This document shows positions 10,736 to 23,470 of a stretch of DNA of 64,000 bases, one piece after another. The notes under the pieces are model-generated. The model did not search any database. It was not told where the DNA came from and saw only the letters and a program-made list of their open reading frames with translations. Position 1 is the first letter of the stretch, and each line of letters begins with the position of its first letter. Origin of the DNA: Stenurella melanura (Eukaryota > Arthropoda > Insecta > Coleoptera > Cerambycidae); NCBI GenBank assembly GCA_963583905.1, contig OY757311.1, positions 150,907,686-150,971,685 of the forward strand, in the 5' to 3' direction. Both the position numbers and the translations under genes were made by a program.

Positions 10736-13431
10736 ATTTTTTGTCCAATAATTGGCCAATTATAATGGGCAATTTAATTAAATTAATTAAAAAATTTTGT
10801 TATACACAGTATGCCATAAAATTAGATGAAAATGGTGTTACTCGGGGGTTTTTGGGGTCGCTGATCTCGATTCTGTGGTTCAAATTGTCCGTTTGTAATA
10901 TTCGGTGCAAACAACAAATATAGTTACATAAAGCGTGTACAAACGGACGACAGTAGTATTTGCTTTTAATGGTGTTTTTGTAAGGTTAAAAATTTAAATA
11001 AATACCATGTTTTAATTCTACTTTGCATAGGAAATCAACATTTAAAATTACACTTCACAATAACAAATGTAAACATATATAAGCGTGCTTATTTAACTTT
11101 ATAATCATATACGCAATCTAATTTTATCAATACTACCAAGGTTAGACTAGTAATATTTTTAGAAAGGTTTGACAGTCAAAAAATCGATGTCCCTACTGTC
11201 GGAAAATGACTACGGAAAATGGTTATTTTAGTTTTACTTATTGGTTGTGTGTCCGGTATAAATACCTAACTATAATTTATCTGTTTAAACTGCAGTGCTT
11301 GTAAATATAGGGAACGTGTGTCCTTGTCTCTGATTGGTATATTTACAAGCCAAGTTTACGCAGGAAAAATTAGTAACTCAGAACAGATTTTTTACCAGAT
11401 CCGGGAAATACGTTGTTAGTTAGTAATAAAACAGTGATATCTTTTTTAATCAAACAAAATTTTGATAAAAATTTGGTTTGATAAAAATTTTGTTAAATGA
11501 GTGGAACACGTAATAAAGGCAGAAGAAAATATGTACAAATTGGATAACATAGTGGAACATATATAATTGAAATTTGTAATAAATACAGGTGCATCTGATG
11601 AAGACGCTGAATTTTCTGATTTAAATGAATTTGATATTCTTCCAGAATAAGTTTTAATAATATACCCATTTTATGCAAAACTCATGTTGTTTAATTTCAT
11701 AATTTTTGTACATTCTTTATTTCAATAGGTACACAATTTTATATTGGCACCTTTATATTTAAATACAATACATTTGTACTATTACAAACATTCATGCAAT
11801 TCTTGAATCCGATATCACATCAATTTTTTTACAATTTTTAAAAAGTTAACATATTCATTATTATCCAACCATGTGACATGTGCAAAATAAATAGTGTATT
11901 TTTGTTCTTACTGCATTAATGTGGCATTACTGCAATAGCACTAAAACATTTATTTATGCTGTAATTTAAATTAAATAAATTCAATGTATATGATATCCAA
12001 AGTCAGTTTGGACCTCATAAAAAAAGATCGACAAAGGAACACGTCATAACGATAGACATGAGCGTCGACCCACAATTTTTAATTATTGAAAATATTATTT
12101 CACTACTTTATATTAATATTATAGGCATGATGTAAATGATTTATTTATAGTAAATAATGTTAGTTTAACGTACATGTACAACTCCATAAATGATTCAATA
12201 AAAGTAAATAAATATCATTTAACCTACGGCTATGCTTACCGGCAATTATATGAACAAACCAAATCAGGCAGCGAGCTTGTAGTGGTGAGCCAGGTAGCCA
12301 ATCGACTGCGTTTCGTTTGAGGTAAGCACATAACATATCTGGTGAACTATATTTTTATACGGATACTGTTTGCAATATTCAAGTACGCGCGAGTACGCGG
12401 TCTCATGTGCCATTCTATCACGAATAGTCTTTGTAATGACATCCTGGTAGCAAAGCTTTAGACTGAATTTCCAAATTAATAATATAGAAATACTACACCT
12501 ATTTACAAGATAGCCAAATGCCAAATGGACGTGACTTTAAACCGTTAATTTTTATCTTGTGTTTGAGACGGCGGGATTCCACTTACTCGAGAATTGTGCC
12601 TGTGTAAACTGTGCTCCGCTAATAACATAAAGAACTGCATTCTAAACTGAGACCAGTTATAGTACCTGGTATTGCTAACCTGTCTCCATTTAAATTAATA
12701 GCACGAGCACCTCCGTCAACAGCTGTTTTTACGATAAGTCCAGACGAAGCACCACTTTCAAGACATGCTTTTCTTCTTTGTCGACATTCGAGCACGCTGC
12801 GACGCACTTATAGAAATTTTTGGAGGTTAACCTGCCTATTTCTTTTCACGATACCTTTTCACTAGAAGGAGTGATAAAACATGAATCGTATTATTAGACG
12901 ATTCACTTCCATCTTCAGGTACTTTGCTATTGTTATTTAATTCGAAACAGTTGATCGTGAACACAAAAACTATCAACAGATAATTAAAATTCTACAATTT
13001 GTATTCAAACATAGAAACTCGTCCGCTTCTCGCATAATTTTCACAAATACTGTAGTGCTATACTAGCATCAAACGTTACTGCTTCCATGACATCGCGCAT
13101 ACACACAAATATCGCTCTACGTCTACGCATTATGCTAGCATAATACTAAACTATGCAAAGCAGGGCTCTCTACGTCTTCTGTAATTCTCATTCCAGGTAT
13201 TACAGATTTTGTGACGTTAGTAATCGGGTTTACCTTCGTTATAGCAGTTTGACTTATTAGTACAGGCAATGAAGGCAACATTTTTTAAAAACCTCGCAAA
13301 AATTAATAAAAGGATCATCTCCGGGATTTAAGTAGGTAATAACCTGTAGAATGGAATGTTGCATTCTTTGCACTTTCAAGTTCCGGGAAAATTCAAAAAA
13401 ATTTGGAAAAACTTTTTGATTTTAGGTTTTT
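10736..13431. other. Intergenic DNA, no gene identified
   Basis: No protein family is recognised. A TATAAATA at about 11260 in a less AT-rich patch (11160-11400) resembles a TATA box, without further support. Two minus-strand frames stand out slightly in composition: 12264-12524, and 12619-12807 with GGARAINLNGDRLAIPGT. Neither matches anything I know. They could be exons or old element DNA. Confidence 0.35.
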
Positions 13432-14464
13432 TTGCTGTAGCGGCTAAAATAATGAAAATACAGAAAAGAGTTTTAAACAAAATTTGTAGCTCGTCTCTTT
13501 CTCTACAAAAAAAATGTTGTCTTACTTAAGCCGTTTAGGAGATAAATCCAGTTTTCCACTCATGCTTTTGAGCCGCTCCCAAATGCGCGGAAAATGAGAA
13601 TTCTCTGGGAGTTTCGTACGTCCGGACACATCGATCGATAATTCTTATTATTCAGAGTCGCTAAAAAAACGAAAACATAAAATGTAGTTTCAGCTTTAAT
13701 GTGGAAGAATCACAAAATTCATACAAATTTTTATCATAGAAAAAAAAGTGTTGGAAGATGGCTTAGTATACTTTATACAGTTGATTTATTCATATCTTTG
13801 AGTTTTATGCATCCTGCCTATTTCTCCCGCAACAATGCGTGCTTTTCCACTGCATGGATTCGACTGCAGGCACCTTAATCTATATTTAGAGAAAATTTCA
13901 TTGAAGAAGGTTAAGAAACAAATAAGTTGTATATGTTTTACTGTATAATTGTGCATTTTCTGAACGTGTATGAATAATGTAGACAAATTCAAAAACTACT
14001 GCACGCATTTAAAAAACTCCAAAGTCATTCGAGAGAATATGTTTTATTGTACTTATAATCCAAAAATTGAGACTGTGCTATTATTATTGATTAAGATATA
14101 GCGAATTGAACTCCAAACTTTGGAGGTGATTGATCGATGAGAAATATACCCTCTACTTTGATCGCAAGGCATATATCTTTCCAACAAAAGTAATTGCAAT
14201 AAAATGTTAATTGGATTAGTGTGTCATTATATAAGAATATATAAGCAAAATGAATTATCATTCTAACGACTCCCGGCAAAGATATGAAGAAATCTGTGGA
14301 TCAACTGTACAAAGTTTACTAAGCCATCTACTGACACTTTTTCACTATGATACATTTTTTTATGAATTTTGTGATTAGTTCTACATTTTATGTTATTTTT
14401 CGCGTTTTTTGAAGCGGCTTAAAACTCTAAGTGGAAAACTTGATTTACCTTCTGAACGGCTTAA

Positions 14465-15445
14465 GAGTGGGTATGCCGTCTAAAAATCAGAAATAAATTA
14501 GTCTAAAACGCCGCACCGTGCGCGACAAATTATAATTAGACCATTGCAATTACGAAATTTGTACATGCGAAAAATAGAAGAAAACATATCAATCTAGGTT
14601 TGTATAGTTTTAATATTTTGAAAAAAAATGGTATTAATTAATAAGATTTGTTTTAATTAGCAGTAAATTGCGAGATTTTATGATTTTTTAAAAAATATTT
14701 AGAATCAAAATATGAGAAAAAGGACTCGATACAAACCTTCATTCATGTTTTCCGTGTATCGTACTATTTTTATTTTTCCAAAAAACATAATACTTCTTGC
14801 AAAAACATGTATAGCACGGAAACGTGCAAAGGCACATTTTGCAACAAATGTTACACTGATACGAGCTCCCTCTGGATTTATTATTGTTTAAGCTCCGCCC
14901 TTCACCCAGAATTATTTTAGAATGAGAAAATATAACGAGGGAACGAAATAAGAAATTAAACCAAATCATTTCTAATAACACGGGACACCCAATAAAATAC
15001 CAAATTCCATTAATTTACTATTATACTTAACAGGTATTCTACTCTTTGATTATACTACAAGTACGGAATTATAACAATATAGTATCTAGTTATATGTACC
15101 TAGCCACCCATGCACTAACAATAATGTGTAATTGTATTTCAATTCTTCTTTTTAAAATGGTGGTATGCTGGTATATTTGAAAACATTTATTGGACAATAC
15201 AATTGATACTAAATTTTAAAGATGTGTTCTTGTCGTAAACACATGAATATAGAATTATATACAATCATGAACTAATTACGAGCTTATACGTAAGTTGAAT
15301 CGCGGTCATTCGTTTCTATTTACTACTACATTTTACTATAAATACATAAAATAATATTTTATCGATTTTAAAGGACCGCCCACTGGAGTTTCCCTTTCAC
15401 CTCCCCTGTTGCAAATTTTAGCAGCTTGTCGAGGCATACCTACTC
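14465..15445. mobile_element. 981-bp TTAA-inserted DNA transposon (piggyBac- or Kolobok-type)
   Basis: Flanked by TTAA on both sides (14461-14464 and 15446-15449). Ends are inverted: GAGTGGGTATGCC at 14465 and the complement of GGCATACCTACTC at 15433-15445, 12 of 13 matching. The uninterrupted opposite arm of the host foldback reads GGCTTAAGTAAGAC (complement of about 13520-13533), which is exactly the site with one TTAA. So the insertion duplicated TTAA. That target preference is known for piggyBac and Kolobok superfamilies. Internal coding is at most a fragment. Confidence 0.8.
14739..14981 (-). pseudogene. Cysteine-rich fragment inside the TTAA element, possible transposase tail
   Basis: This 80-residue minus-strand frame ends with a dense cysteine cluster (YQCNICCKMCLC, then PCYTCFCKKYY). 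piggyBac transposases end in a cysteine-rich zinc-binding tail, and the frame sits within an element with TTAA target sites. That makes a degraded piggyBac C-terminus the most attractive reading. The spacing of cysteines does not match the family cleanly, and no DDD catalytic region is visible upstream, so this is a guess from context. Confidence 0.22.
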
Positions 15446-15545
15446 TTAAGTAAGACAAAAATTAGTAAATACCTTTTCTGTAGAGAAAGAGACGAGCTAC
15501 ACTGTTGGGTATTTTTTCTCCATTTTCATTATTTTATACATAAAT

Positions 15546-16244
15546 GGTTAATAGATTGGAAAGTAAAATTTCCTCTGTGAAATCCGATAAAAACTAAGTT
15601 TTTATGGAATTATTGAATATATTGTCAATTCAATAAACATTAATGTCTACTTACTTTGTTTATAAAATGAAATAAAATTTCTTCCATTTCGATACAGTAG
15701 TACCTATAAGTTCTTTTCCAATACTAATGAATCTATTAAAACTTAAAATCTGGTAGGGCGTCCTTAAGGCCATAAAAGCTATAAAAAGTAACACCTCAAT
15801 GTGGGTGATATTTTTTGCGCTACTGTTTACACGAGGCGAAAAGTAGGTCATCGGAGTTGGCCTTGAAAGTAAGAAGTGATGGTTTGATCGTCGCTTTTCT
15901 CCCCTCCTCAGGCGGCGCACACTGATTTCGAGATCGTTGACCCTCATTTGCATCGGACGGCAATTCTCGGTAATTTACTTGTCTACTGTGACTTTATAAT
16001 GACTTTTCGACTTCAAAAGGGAACCCTTTAGCCTTTTAAGATGTACTTTCTGTGATGTGCTTTGCTGTCCTTGCAAGTTTCCTTCTGTACTTAAGGGCGA
16101 AGGGTAATGAAATTTGTAGTTTCACTTTTAGAATTACATCGTTGTGAAGTAGGAACGGCAATATTCTTAATTTATATTTAAATATGTGAATACACATATA
16201 TTTATTTCTAATAAATAATATAGGTGACTGAAAATCCCATTTTC
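15546..16244. other. No gene identified
   Basis: A 97-residue minus-strand frame (15660-15953) overlaps a moderately GC-rich patch at 15830-15960 but shows no recognisable motif. The remainder is AT-rich with no repeat boundaries seen. Confidence 0.35.
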
Positions 16245-17390
16245 TCTTTCTCCCAGTTTAGTAAATCTTTGCCTAGAATGAAATTAATTGTCTTACTATA
16301 GCAATTTTTTTGCTGGAAATTGTTGAAGAAGTGTAGTAAAAGTTTTGGATTAAATCCGTGTTGCGGAAAGCTTTTGTTTAATCGAAAGAATGTTAAGAAT
16401 CCTGTATTTCGCAGTTTTTCTTAAATATGTCTGGTTGTACAACCCCTATCGCAATAAAGAAAGAGACACGAATTACTCACAATGAAATTGTAAAGAAAAT
16501 TGGATTTGTTCGAAACTTTTTGGTCAATATGCAAAGTCGTAAAACATAAAAACATTTTAGGGAGGCCATTTTGAACAACTGATGATAACTTGAAGAATAA
16601 TGCACATATTCTAACTAAATTTTAGAAGAACATATCACTTGTGCAGTAAAATCATTAAGCCAAGTTTCAAGTTAAAATGTTTACAATAACTCCTAAAATG
16701 CCATTGGAAACTCGAAAATCGTATCATTGATTGTTCAGGGGCATCAAGTCGTAGCTCAAAAATTTGTGTTTCAGATTATTGTTGTTTTTATATTCTTTGT
16801 GGAAGTAGAAACAAAAATATATTTTAAAATTTATTTTTGTTTATAGTATCACAAAAAACAAAAACAACTATAATCTGAAATACAAATTTTTGACGTATGA
16901 CTTAAATTGTTTTTTAGGAGTTATTGTAAATATTTTTACTTGAAACTCAGTTTGATGGTTTAACTCCACATGGGGTATATTCTTCTAAAGTTTCGTTAGA
17001 ATATGTGCATTATTGTTCAAGTTATCATTAATTGTTTCAAAATGGCCTCCCTAAAATGGCTTCATGTTTTGCCACTTGGCATATTGATCAAAAAGTTTTG
17101 GACCAATCTAGTTTTCTTTGCAATTTCATTGTGAATAATTTGTGTCTCTTTCTTTATTGCGGTACGGGTTATACAAACCAGAGATTTTTAAGAAAAACTG
17201 CGAAAAAACAGGATTTTGAATATTCTTTTGTATAAAAGAAGCTTTCCACCACATGGATTTAATCCAAAACCTTTTACTACACTTCTTGAAATGTCTTCAA
17301 CAAGTTTCAGCAAAATAATTGCTATAGTAAGACAGTTCCCTAGAAATTTTAATTTTATAAAGCAGAAAGCCAAAAAAGGATTCTAAAATT
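16245..17390. repeat. 1.1-kb foldback palindrome
   Basis: The left arm (about 16265-16800) is the imperfect reverse complement of about 16850-17375, with the centre near 16825. Matching pairs include GCAATAAAGAAAGAGACAC (about 16450) with GTGTCTCTTTCTTTATTGC (about 17143), ACATTTTAGGGAGGCCATTTTG with CAAAATGGCCTCCCTAAAATG, and TTTCAGATTATTGTTGTTTTT with AAAAACAACTATAATCTGAAA flanking the centre. No loop longer than about 50 bp separates the arms. Open frames on both strands are mirror images, not genes. Confidence 0.85.
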
Positions 17391-17817
17391 AAAGTTGGTT
17401 ATTACTTACATTTTAAAACGAATTTATTTACAAATCACCTATCTATATTCAATGAAGAATGAAAATGGAATTAAAATATCAATTTTTAATCTTTATATTG
17501 CCCTGACAATACACATTTTCACTTTTCCTCGAATAGATACATTTTGTAAATCCATTCTATAGATTTTATTTTCTAGTATAAGCAAACTGTGGGTTATCAA
17601 GAGAATGCACAGTTTGGAAATCAATATTCTCATAGATTTTTTTTATTTCTCATCGAAGACTTTTTCTGCTGTTTGCGAAATCCCATACAAAATTATTTTT
17701 ACAATAACTATAAGGAAATAAAATATAATTCGCATTATAATTTCCAATATCCTCAAAAATCTTTAAAAAGAAGGTGAAACAAATTTGCTGTAATTTAAAA
17801 CTAATGAATTCATTAAA
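17391..17817. other. No gene seen
   Basis: AT-rich DNA between the foldback and the next mobile element; short frames on both strands show no family signature. Confidence 0.4.
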
Positions 17818-18427
17818 AACATAAGGGGTTCGAAGTCGATCTCCGTCGAAGACGGACGTGTTGTGTTTGACGCTCCCGAAAAACAGCAAAAAGAAACGGT
17901 TAAAACTCCATTAAACTGGATAAAATTTGAATCATCGGTGGATTAAAAAATTCTGTGTAAAATGAAATGTAACCATAGAAAAAAAGAAGACGCAACAAAA
18001 TGGAAATTGAAAATTACTGTAAAATATTTGTTAATAATAGTATAAAGAAATCACGGGTCTAACTTATGGGCCATTACGCCATAAGAAGTGAACGCAAGCA
18101 GGCAGAAGGCGGTGCACACTTCTAGATTCAGAAACAGAAGAATCATGAATAAAGATGATGATAGATGGAAACTAAAATAGAAGCATGGAAACTTAAAAGC
18201 ATCTCACAAATACCTACATTTCTTATCCTATATTCCCACCCCATGAGTCATGTGGCTCTCGCTGCTGACAACAAGCATGCCCAATGTCCAACCCAGCGTA
18301 TGCAGCCGGTCCGGCGGTATATAGAACATCCAAGGTTTCATTTCGGCACGCAGTTTGGCCGTCCGTTGGGCATGTTCGGCGGACGACCGAGCTTACGCTA
18401 GCAAATTAATCAATCAATCAATAAATC
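17818..18427 (+). mobile_element. CAAT-tailed retroelement-like repeat, copy A
   Basis: The 5' part (GACGCTCCCGAAAAACAGC, then GGTTAAAACTCC, then AAATTTGAATCATCGGTGG) matches the start of copy D at 49385. The 3' part (CATGGAAACTTAAAAG, CCTATATTCCCACCCCATG, GTCCGGCGGTATATA, TTGGCCGTCCGTTGGGC) matches copy B at 31350-31610. It ends in AATCAATCAATCAATAAATCAA at 18402-18425. A tetranucleotide 3' tail without terminal inverted repeats suggests spread by a LINE machinery as a SINE- or truncated-LINE-like element. The family name is unknown to me. Confidence 0.7.
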
Positions 18428-19468
18428 AATGACTTTATTAAAAACATGACTTTTCTAATGTAAACACCCCTCTTTTAATTATAAATGAGCAACACCAATT
18501 ATTCCTTAGACGTTCCATTGACAGTAGTTTAAACTTTCGTTAGCTGTGGTTTGGTATACATTGCGACGTCTTGCGCTGGGTTTATTCAAACGTTTATTAC
18601 AGAACTGAAATATTACGCTTCTTGAATATAAGTCTGCTCCATTTAATGTACCTTCTGACGTTCCTCAATGAAGCCACCACCTCTCCTTTTTAATATCCTA
18701 CGTTAATGGTGTAAATAAATACTGTATATTATGCGATTTCTTAATGCATATTGATGATTTAAAGCGGTACATTTAATTGGATTGCAAAGAGCAAACAAAC
18801 AAAGTAAAATAAACAGATTATATGCTTAATGTATCCAAAAATATATTAATGTTAACACTCAATTTGTTCAATATCTTATAGAATCGTAATATTTTAAATT
18901 TTAATTATAACGTAAATAAGGAAAACCTCAAAACAGTTAGTGTCAGAGAGTGAGGTGTAATATTGAATTAAAAAAGGGCCCTGTAAACCACATATAATTA
19001 AGATAATCAGTAGAGATAACAATGCTTGGATTATTTCTGGACACAGAAACGTGTCGGAAGATCTAGAAATACTTCATCTACACCAGATATACCAATTTTA
19101 GGAACAGTTTACTCATGTTGCTGTTAACTGTTTTGATCAGTCTACAAAATGAGGAACAATCTTTGCGTCTCTGTGCGAAGTGACAAGAATTTTATTTTAC
19201 AATTTTTATTATACTCAACATCACCCACGTATCTTGTATCAATATTTTTAAGTAGAATCCCGAGGGCTCCACAAACATTCCGTATTTCCATTAAAATATC
19301 AAATTTGTATTCGTGAAAAATATTATCTTGTACACAAGCAACAGATGGAACAAAGAATAAGCTGTCCACACTAAAATCAACAGTTTCAAGATATATTTAC
19401 CAATGTTTATATATTTCCTTTGAACTTTACCGCTCTTTTCTGGAAACAGGCAGCTTAAGGCCATGCCC
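18428..19468. other. No gene identified
   Basis: AT-rich sequence; a 75-residue minus frame at 19142-19369 shows no recognised motif. Confidence 0.4.
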
Positions 19469-19800
19469 TAGAAAGAGACATCCGATAGGGAAATATCTAT
19501 TATTTTTGCCCATAACTTCTTTTTCATGGTACGTATATTTAAAAAAACTATAAGAGTACCTAAGTAGAACCATAACAAGACTATTACTATGAATTTTCAC
19601 TCAATAATTTCAGTGGATTGTAAAATAGCTAGATTTAAAGCTACGAAATAGGAAGATTAACAATTTTTAAATTTAAATCTAGCCATTTTGCAAACCGCTG
19701 AAATTATTGAGTGAAAATTCATAGTAATAGTCTTGTTATGGTTCTACTTAGGTACTCTTATAGTTTTTTTAAATATACGTAAGAAAAAAATGTCATAGGA
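19469..19800. repeat. Palindromic MITE, copy 1
   Basis: Near-perfect inverted repeat. Left arm phrases AAAACTATAAGAGTACCTAAG, TAGAACCATAACAAGACTAT and AATTTTCACTCAATAATTTC recur complemented on the right, with the centre at about 19653 in TTTAAA-rich DNA. The same element is present in opposite orientation at 41319-41690. Its outer phrase AGAGACATCCGATAGGG (19475) is echoed as CTCTATCGGATGT at 20052. So the right end may lie near 20070, with about 250 bp of unrelated DNA in between. Confidence 0.85.
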
Positions 19801-22800
19801 AATCTGTGCAGCCGGCTCTCTATCATCAAGTTGAAAGGTAATTCAATAGGCTCATTTAACTTTTCTTTTTAATTAAGTACATATTCTGAAATTCTGTTGC
19901 CTTATGAACATTCCCGTCTATAATCTAAATTCACTCGTTTACATAAATCTTCAAGTCTGGTGAATGATGATCTTGAAAAATATGCAGTTTAGGAATGTAG
20001 GCTTTTAATGGAAGCTGATAAAATCATCTTCAATTTGTTTCTTGGTACGTCTCTATCGGATGTTTCTGAGCGGAATTACAGCTGTTTAAAATTCGACAAG
20101 AACATTTTTTTTTTCTTAAAAATAACCTATTTTTAACCATAACAAAACATGTTAAGTACTTACTATATTTATCTTGAAAACGTAGCTTTTTTTTCACTTA
20201 ACTCGAAGTGATCCGAGTAGTTTGAAAAATACTGAATGTACTTTACTTAAAATGCGGCTTAATATATTACTTAATAGATAAATCATCATAACTCCTATCT
20301 AAAATGTTCTGGCATGATTAAAATAAGAAATAAACGGAAACACGCCTCTTTTAATTAATATTTCTAACTTTTATGGTATAGTTACGAAAATCACCCCTAA
20401 CTAGAACGTCATACCCAGGGAGCAGATAAACAGAGATGCACTTTGAATTTATCTGTCAGTGTCGCGAAGGACAGGAAATGCGCCCACCAATTCATAAGAT
20501 ATTCCTGTCTGAGTAATACTTTCTAATTTACCAGAAACGTAATTAAGTTTCTACCGAATACACGATTTTTAAATATCTGGTATTATTTTGTTCGTTGTAA
20601 TACGCAAAAATTTGAAGTACGGCTCTGTAGTAGTCTTGTCAGTAGTAATTGTGCCGAAATTGATATTTTTATGGCCTATTTTTACTTGATACTTCAATAA
20701 TTAATTATTTATATCAAACAGATAAGTGTTTTAACAGAAATAGAAATAATTATTGATTTATTACTGTAGACGTTTAGTTTTAATTTTAATCATATGAAAC
20801 TGATTTGAAAGGTTTAAATCTTTTGATTGCACCGTGTACCATGTACGAAACGAAGCCGATCCTGTACTGCGCTAGCATATGCCTGTTCGTACACAAGGCC
20901 ATATATCACACTATGTGACACGGGAGATGGGGGTGACCTGCGCAATACTATTGAAGATGATTTGCAGTAGAAATATAACATAGAATTCCTCGCGTATTTT
21001 AAGCTATAAAGGTAACGTACAATGTAATTATTATTTTTTAAACAATAATGTGGCCATTCTGTTATATTTCACAGCGAAATTAAGGTGCTAACACACTTTT
21101 CATATTTCAAATTAATTATGCGAATAAGTCCACTTGTCCCTCATTCAGAGCGAGAGGCGAAGTGTCGGCTTTCTTTGCAATTTTTTCAACCCACTGTATT
21201 GATGAGAAAAACTATATAACTAATGAGGACTTTGAACAACCTAGTTTTGAGGCGACGTGACGGCATAATTTCATTATCACCCTGTATATTATTTACCACT
21301 AATGCTGCCTCGTTCTATTTTCCTCGTAACACTTAGAATATGAAAAGTTGCTTAACATTGGGTAAACTTTTCTCTTAAAGGAACATACTTGGTTACCAAT
21401 CTACAAATGAGATATCACTACAATCTTGGTCGACCTAAATTATAACTCTTGTGGGTATGTAGTGTGTACTCGCTCTTTGAAAACACCTACACGCCTGCTG
21501 CAATCGTACAAATGCTTATTTGCCTTTTGAAGATTAGATTTGCCCTATTCACTCATGCGATAGAACCAGAAAATTTTAGTGGATTTATCTAAAGTGTACT
21601 TGTATGTATATCGTATAAACGTTTTAGTTAAGCGGAAATTACGATTTACACACCTGTTTCAGACATGGAAATATATATCAAAGGTGATATCACGAAACAA
21701 GATTGCAACGTAAAAGGTTGTTCTGTTCAATATATGTCTGTTTATAAATCAATATTTCTCCTATTTCGAGGAATTCACCCTTAGCCTACATCACAAGTAG
21801 TTGAATCGAGGAGTATAGTTCGGTACATATATTTAAGGCACATAGAGAGCCATAAAAACCGACCGTAATCACTGTCTCATTGGGATAAGGGATATCCCAC
21901 AGAGTCGCACTTAAAATTTTTGTGCACAATAACAGTAGAAATTTAAAAGTATAGTCTTTAGTAAATAGTTATAGGGTGTAACATGCGGAATGCTCAAGAG
22001 CATCCTTAGTTACACTGTTAATATTTATTAGAAGAATTATAAATTATCGAAATATTCCCACAAGCTCTAATACTAATAGAGTACACTTATTCCTTAGATT
22101 ATGATGAACATACGTCATCTGTCAGCAGTTAACGCTCACGGATAATAGATAGCGCACCAGGAATGATATTTCAACTAAATAACGCCGGGTGAAAGTCTTT
22201 CTCGTTGAACCATTGAACTAATTAGACGTATTTATAATTTCGTTTGACCTGCAAAGGGGATAATAGAATTTGAAAAACCTCGTGATGATCACATGAGGTA
22301 AGATTTTAATTATTATACCGGTAAATACCATCTAACATTTGAAATATTTTAGGTTTTTCTCATAAACGATTTTTCTTTTAATTTTTTTAATAAGTATTTT
22401 TCTTATAAAGAATTACTTCTTAATCAAATTTAGTTACGTTTAATGCTGTTAACGTCGAAGTATTTCCATGTTACATTATTTGCTTTGAGCAAGATTATCT
22501 ACATTCAAATTTTAAGACTTACTACGTTTTCTACTAAGCCACATCAACCTTTCTATACTACATTTTAAATTGGGATATACGAAAATACTCTGAGCGAAGA
22601 GATTTTCTTCATTTTGTCTTGGCGACAAATCTTGTACGAACGTTTCTACGATTTCATAACCTTAAAATGGGATTAAAGCCGTCACATGTGAAACATAACT
22701 TTTAAATCCATCATCATCGGAGAACAGGACCGTATCTAGGAATTTCCTTCATCAGGATAACAAAATAAAAGATAAGTACTTTTGATTGTTACCAGTAAAA

Positions 22801-23105
22801 GGGATTATTTTCACATGATTGTTGAGTTATAAGAGTCAAAAGTGTCTGAATTTAAAATATTAGATTCAAGCGAAATCTATTATATTTTTGGTTAGATTAC
22901 ATTTTAAATCCGTTGTTATAATTAAACCCATTGTTGTATAGTAATTCGTAGTTGCTTACATCTTGAATTCGTTGTCGCAAACACTTCGCCGTAGTACTGT
23001 TTCGTAGTTACTTTTATCGTGATTGCAGTATTGTAATGCATTCTTGTTGTTGATACAGTAAGTCGTGGTTCATTTTTATGATAACGAGAGTGTCTAATGT
23101 TTATA
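19801..23105. other. Long stretch without recognisable genes
   Basis: No conserved protein motif found in any frame. A TE-type end CACCCTGTATA occurs at 21278. A slightly GC-richer patch lies at 20830-20945. Short spans such as 21860-21920 and 22130-22230 have moderate GC but no frames of note. Confidence 0.4.
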
Positions 23106-23107
23106 AG

Positions 23108-23470
23108 TTTTGAGATAAATTTACGAGACTTATCTTTTGTAAGTTATTTTGTCTCTCGTAAAAGATCTCAAGTTTATCTAATTTTGTTGTAATATATGAT
23201 TTTAATATTGAGGTAAAAGTTACAAGACGTATCTTTTGTAATATATTTTGGTTCTCGTAAACACCTCAAGTTTATTTTGCTGTTGAGCAAATTTGTGTCA
23301 CTTGTAATATAGTATTTTATCGTCTTGTAATATATACTTTTGTTTAATAATTGAGACAATTTACGAGTCACCCTTGTGTAATATATTTAATTTGGCTCTC
23401 GTAAAAGTTTCAAGCTTATCTTGAACTTTGGTTATTGTAATATAGTATTTTGTATATATTTCTGTGTGAT
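23108..23470. repeat. Three diverged tandem units, each with a TTTACGAGA / TCTCGTAAA inverted pair
   Basis: Units begin at about 23112 (GAGATAAATTTACGAGAC), 23209 (GAGGTAAAAGTTACAAGAC) and 23352 (GAGACAATTTACGAGTC). Each then has CTTTTGTAATATATTTT-like text, an arm such as CTCTCGTAAAAG or TTCTCGTAAAC about 45 bp later, CAAGTTTATCT-like text, and TTGTAATATAGTATTTT. The first arm and second arm in each unit are complementary, so each can fold into a hairpin. Unit lengths vary between about 97 and 143 bp. Confidence 0.6.

Larger units (their letters stand above)
13432..15545. mobile_element. Foldback element, right arm interrupted by a TTAA-flanked insertion
   Basis: The left arm (about 13432-13800) is repeated in inverted form at about 14275-14464 and, after an intervening 981-bp insertion, at 15446-15545. 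Examples: GTCTCTTTCTCTACA with TGTTGTCTTAC at 13485-13525 against GTAAGACAAA and TGTAGAGAAAGAGACGAGC at 15450-15495; and ATGCTTTTGAGCCGC at 13564 against GAAGCGGCTTAAAAC at 14411. Without the insertion the element is about 1.13 kb. Internal frames show no family. Confidence 0.8.

Noticed and set aside
15660..15953. 97-residue minus-strand frame
   Set aside because: Examined for piggyBac N-terminal similarity because a TTAA element lies next to it, but it is outside that element and has no convincing motif.
16500..17373. Minus- and plus-strand frames near 17032-17373
   Set aside because: Shadows within the foldback palindrome.
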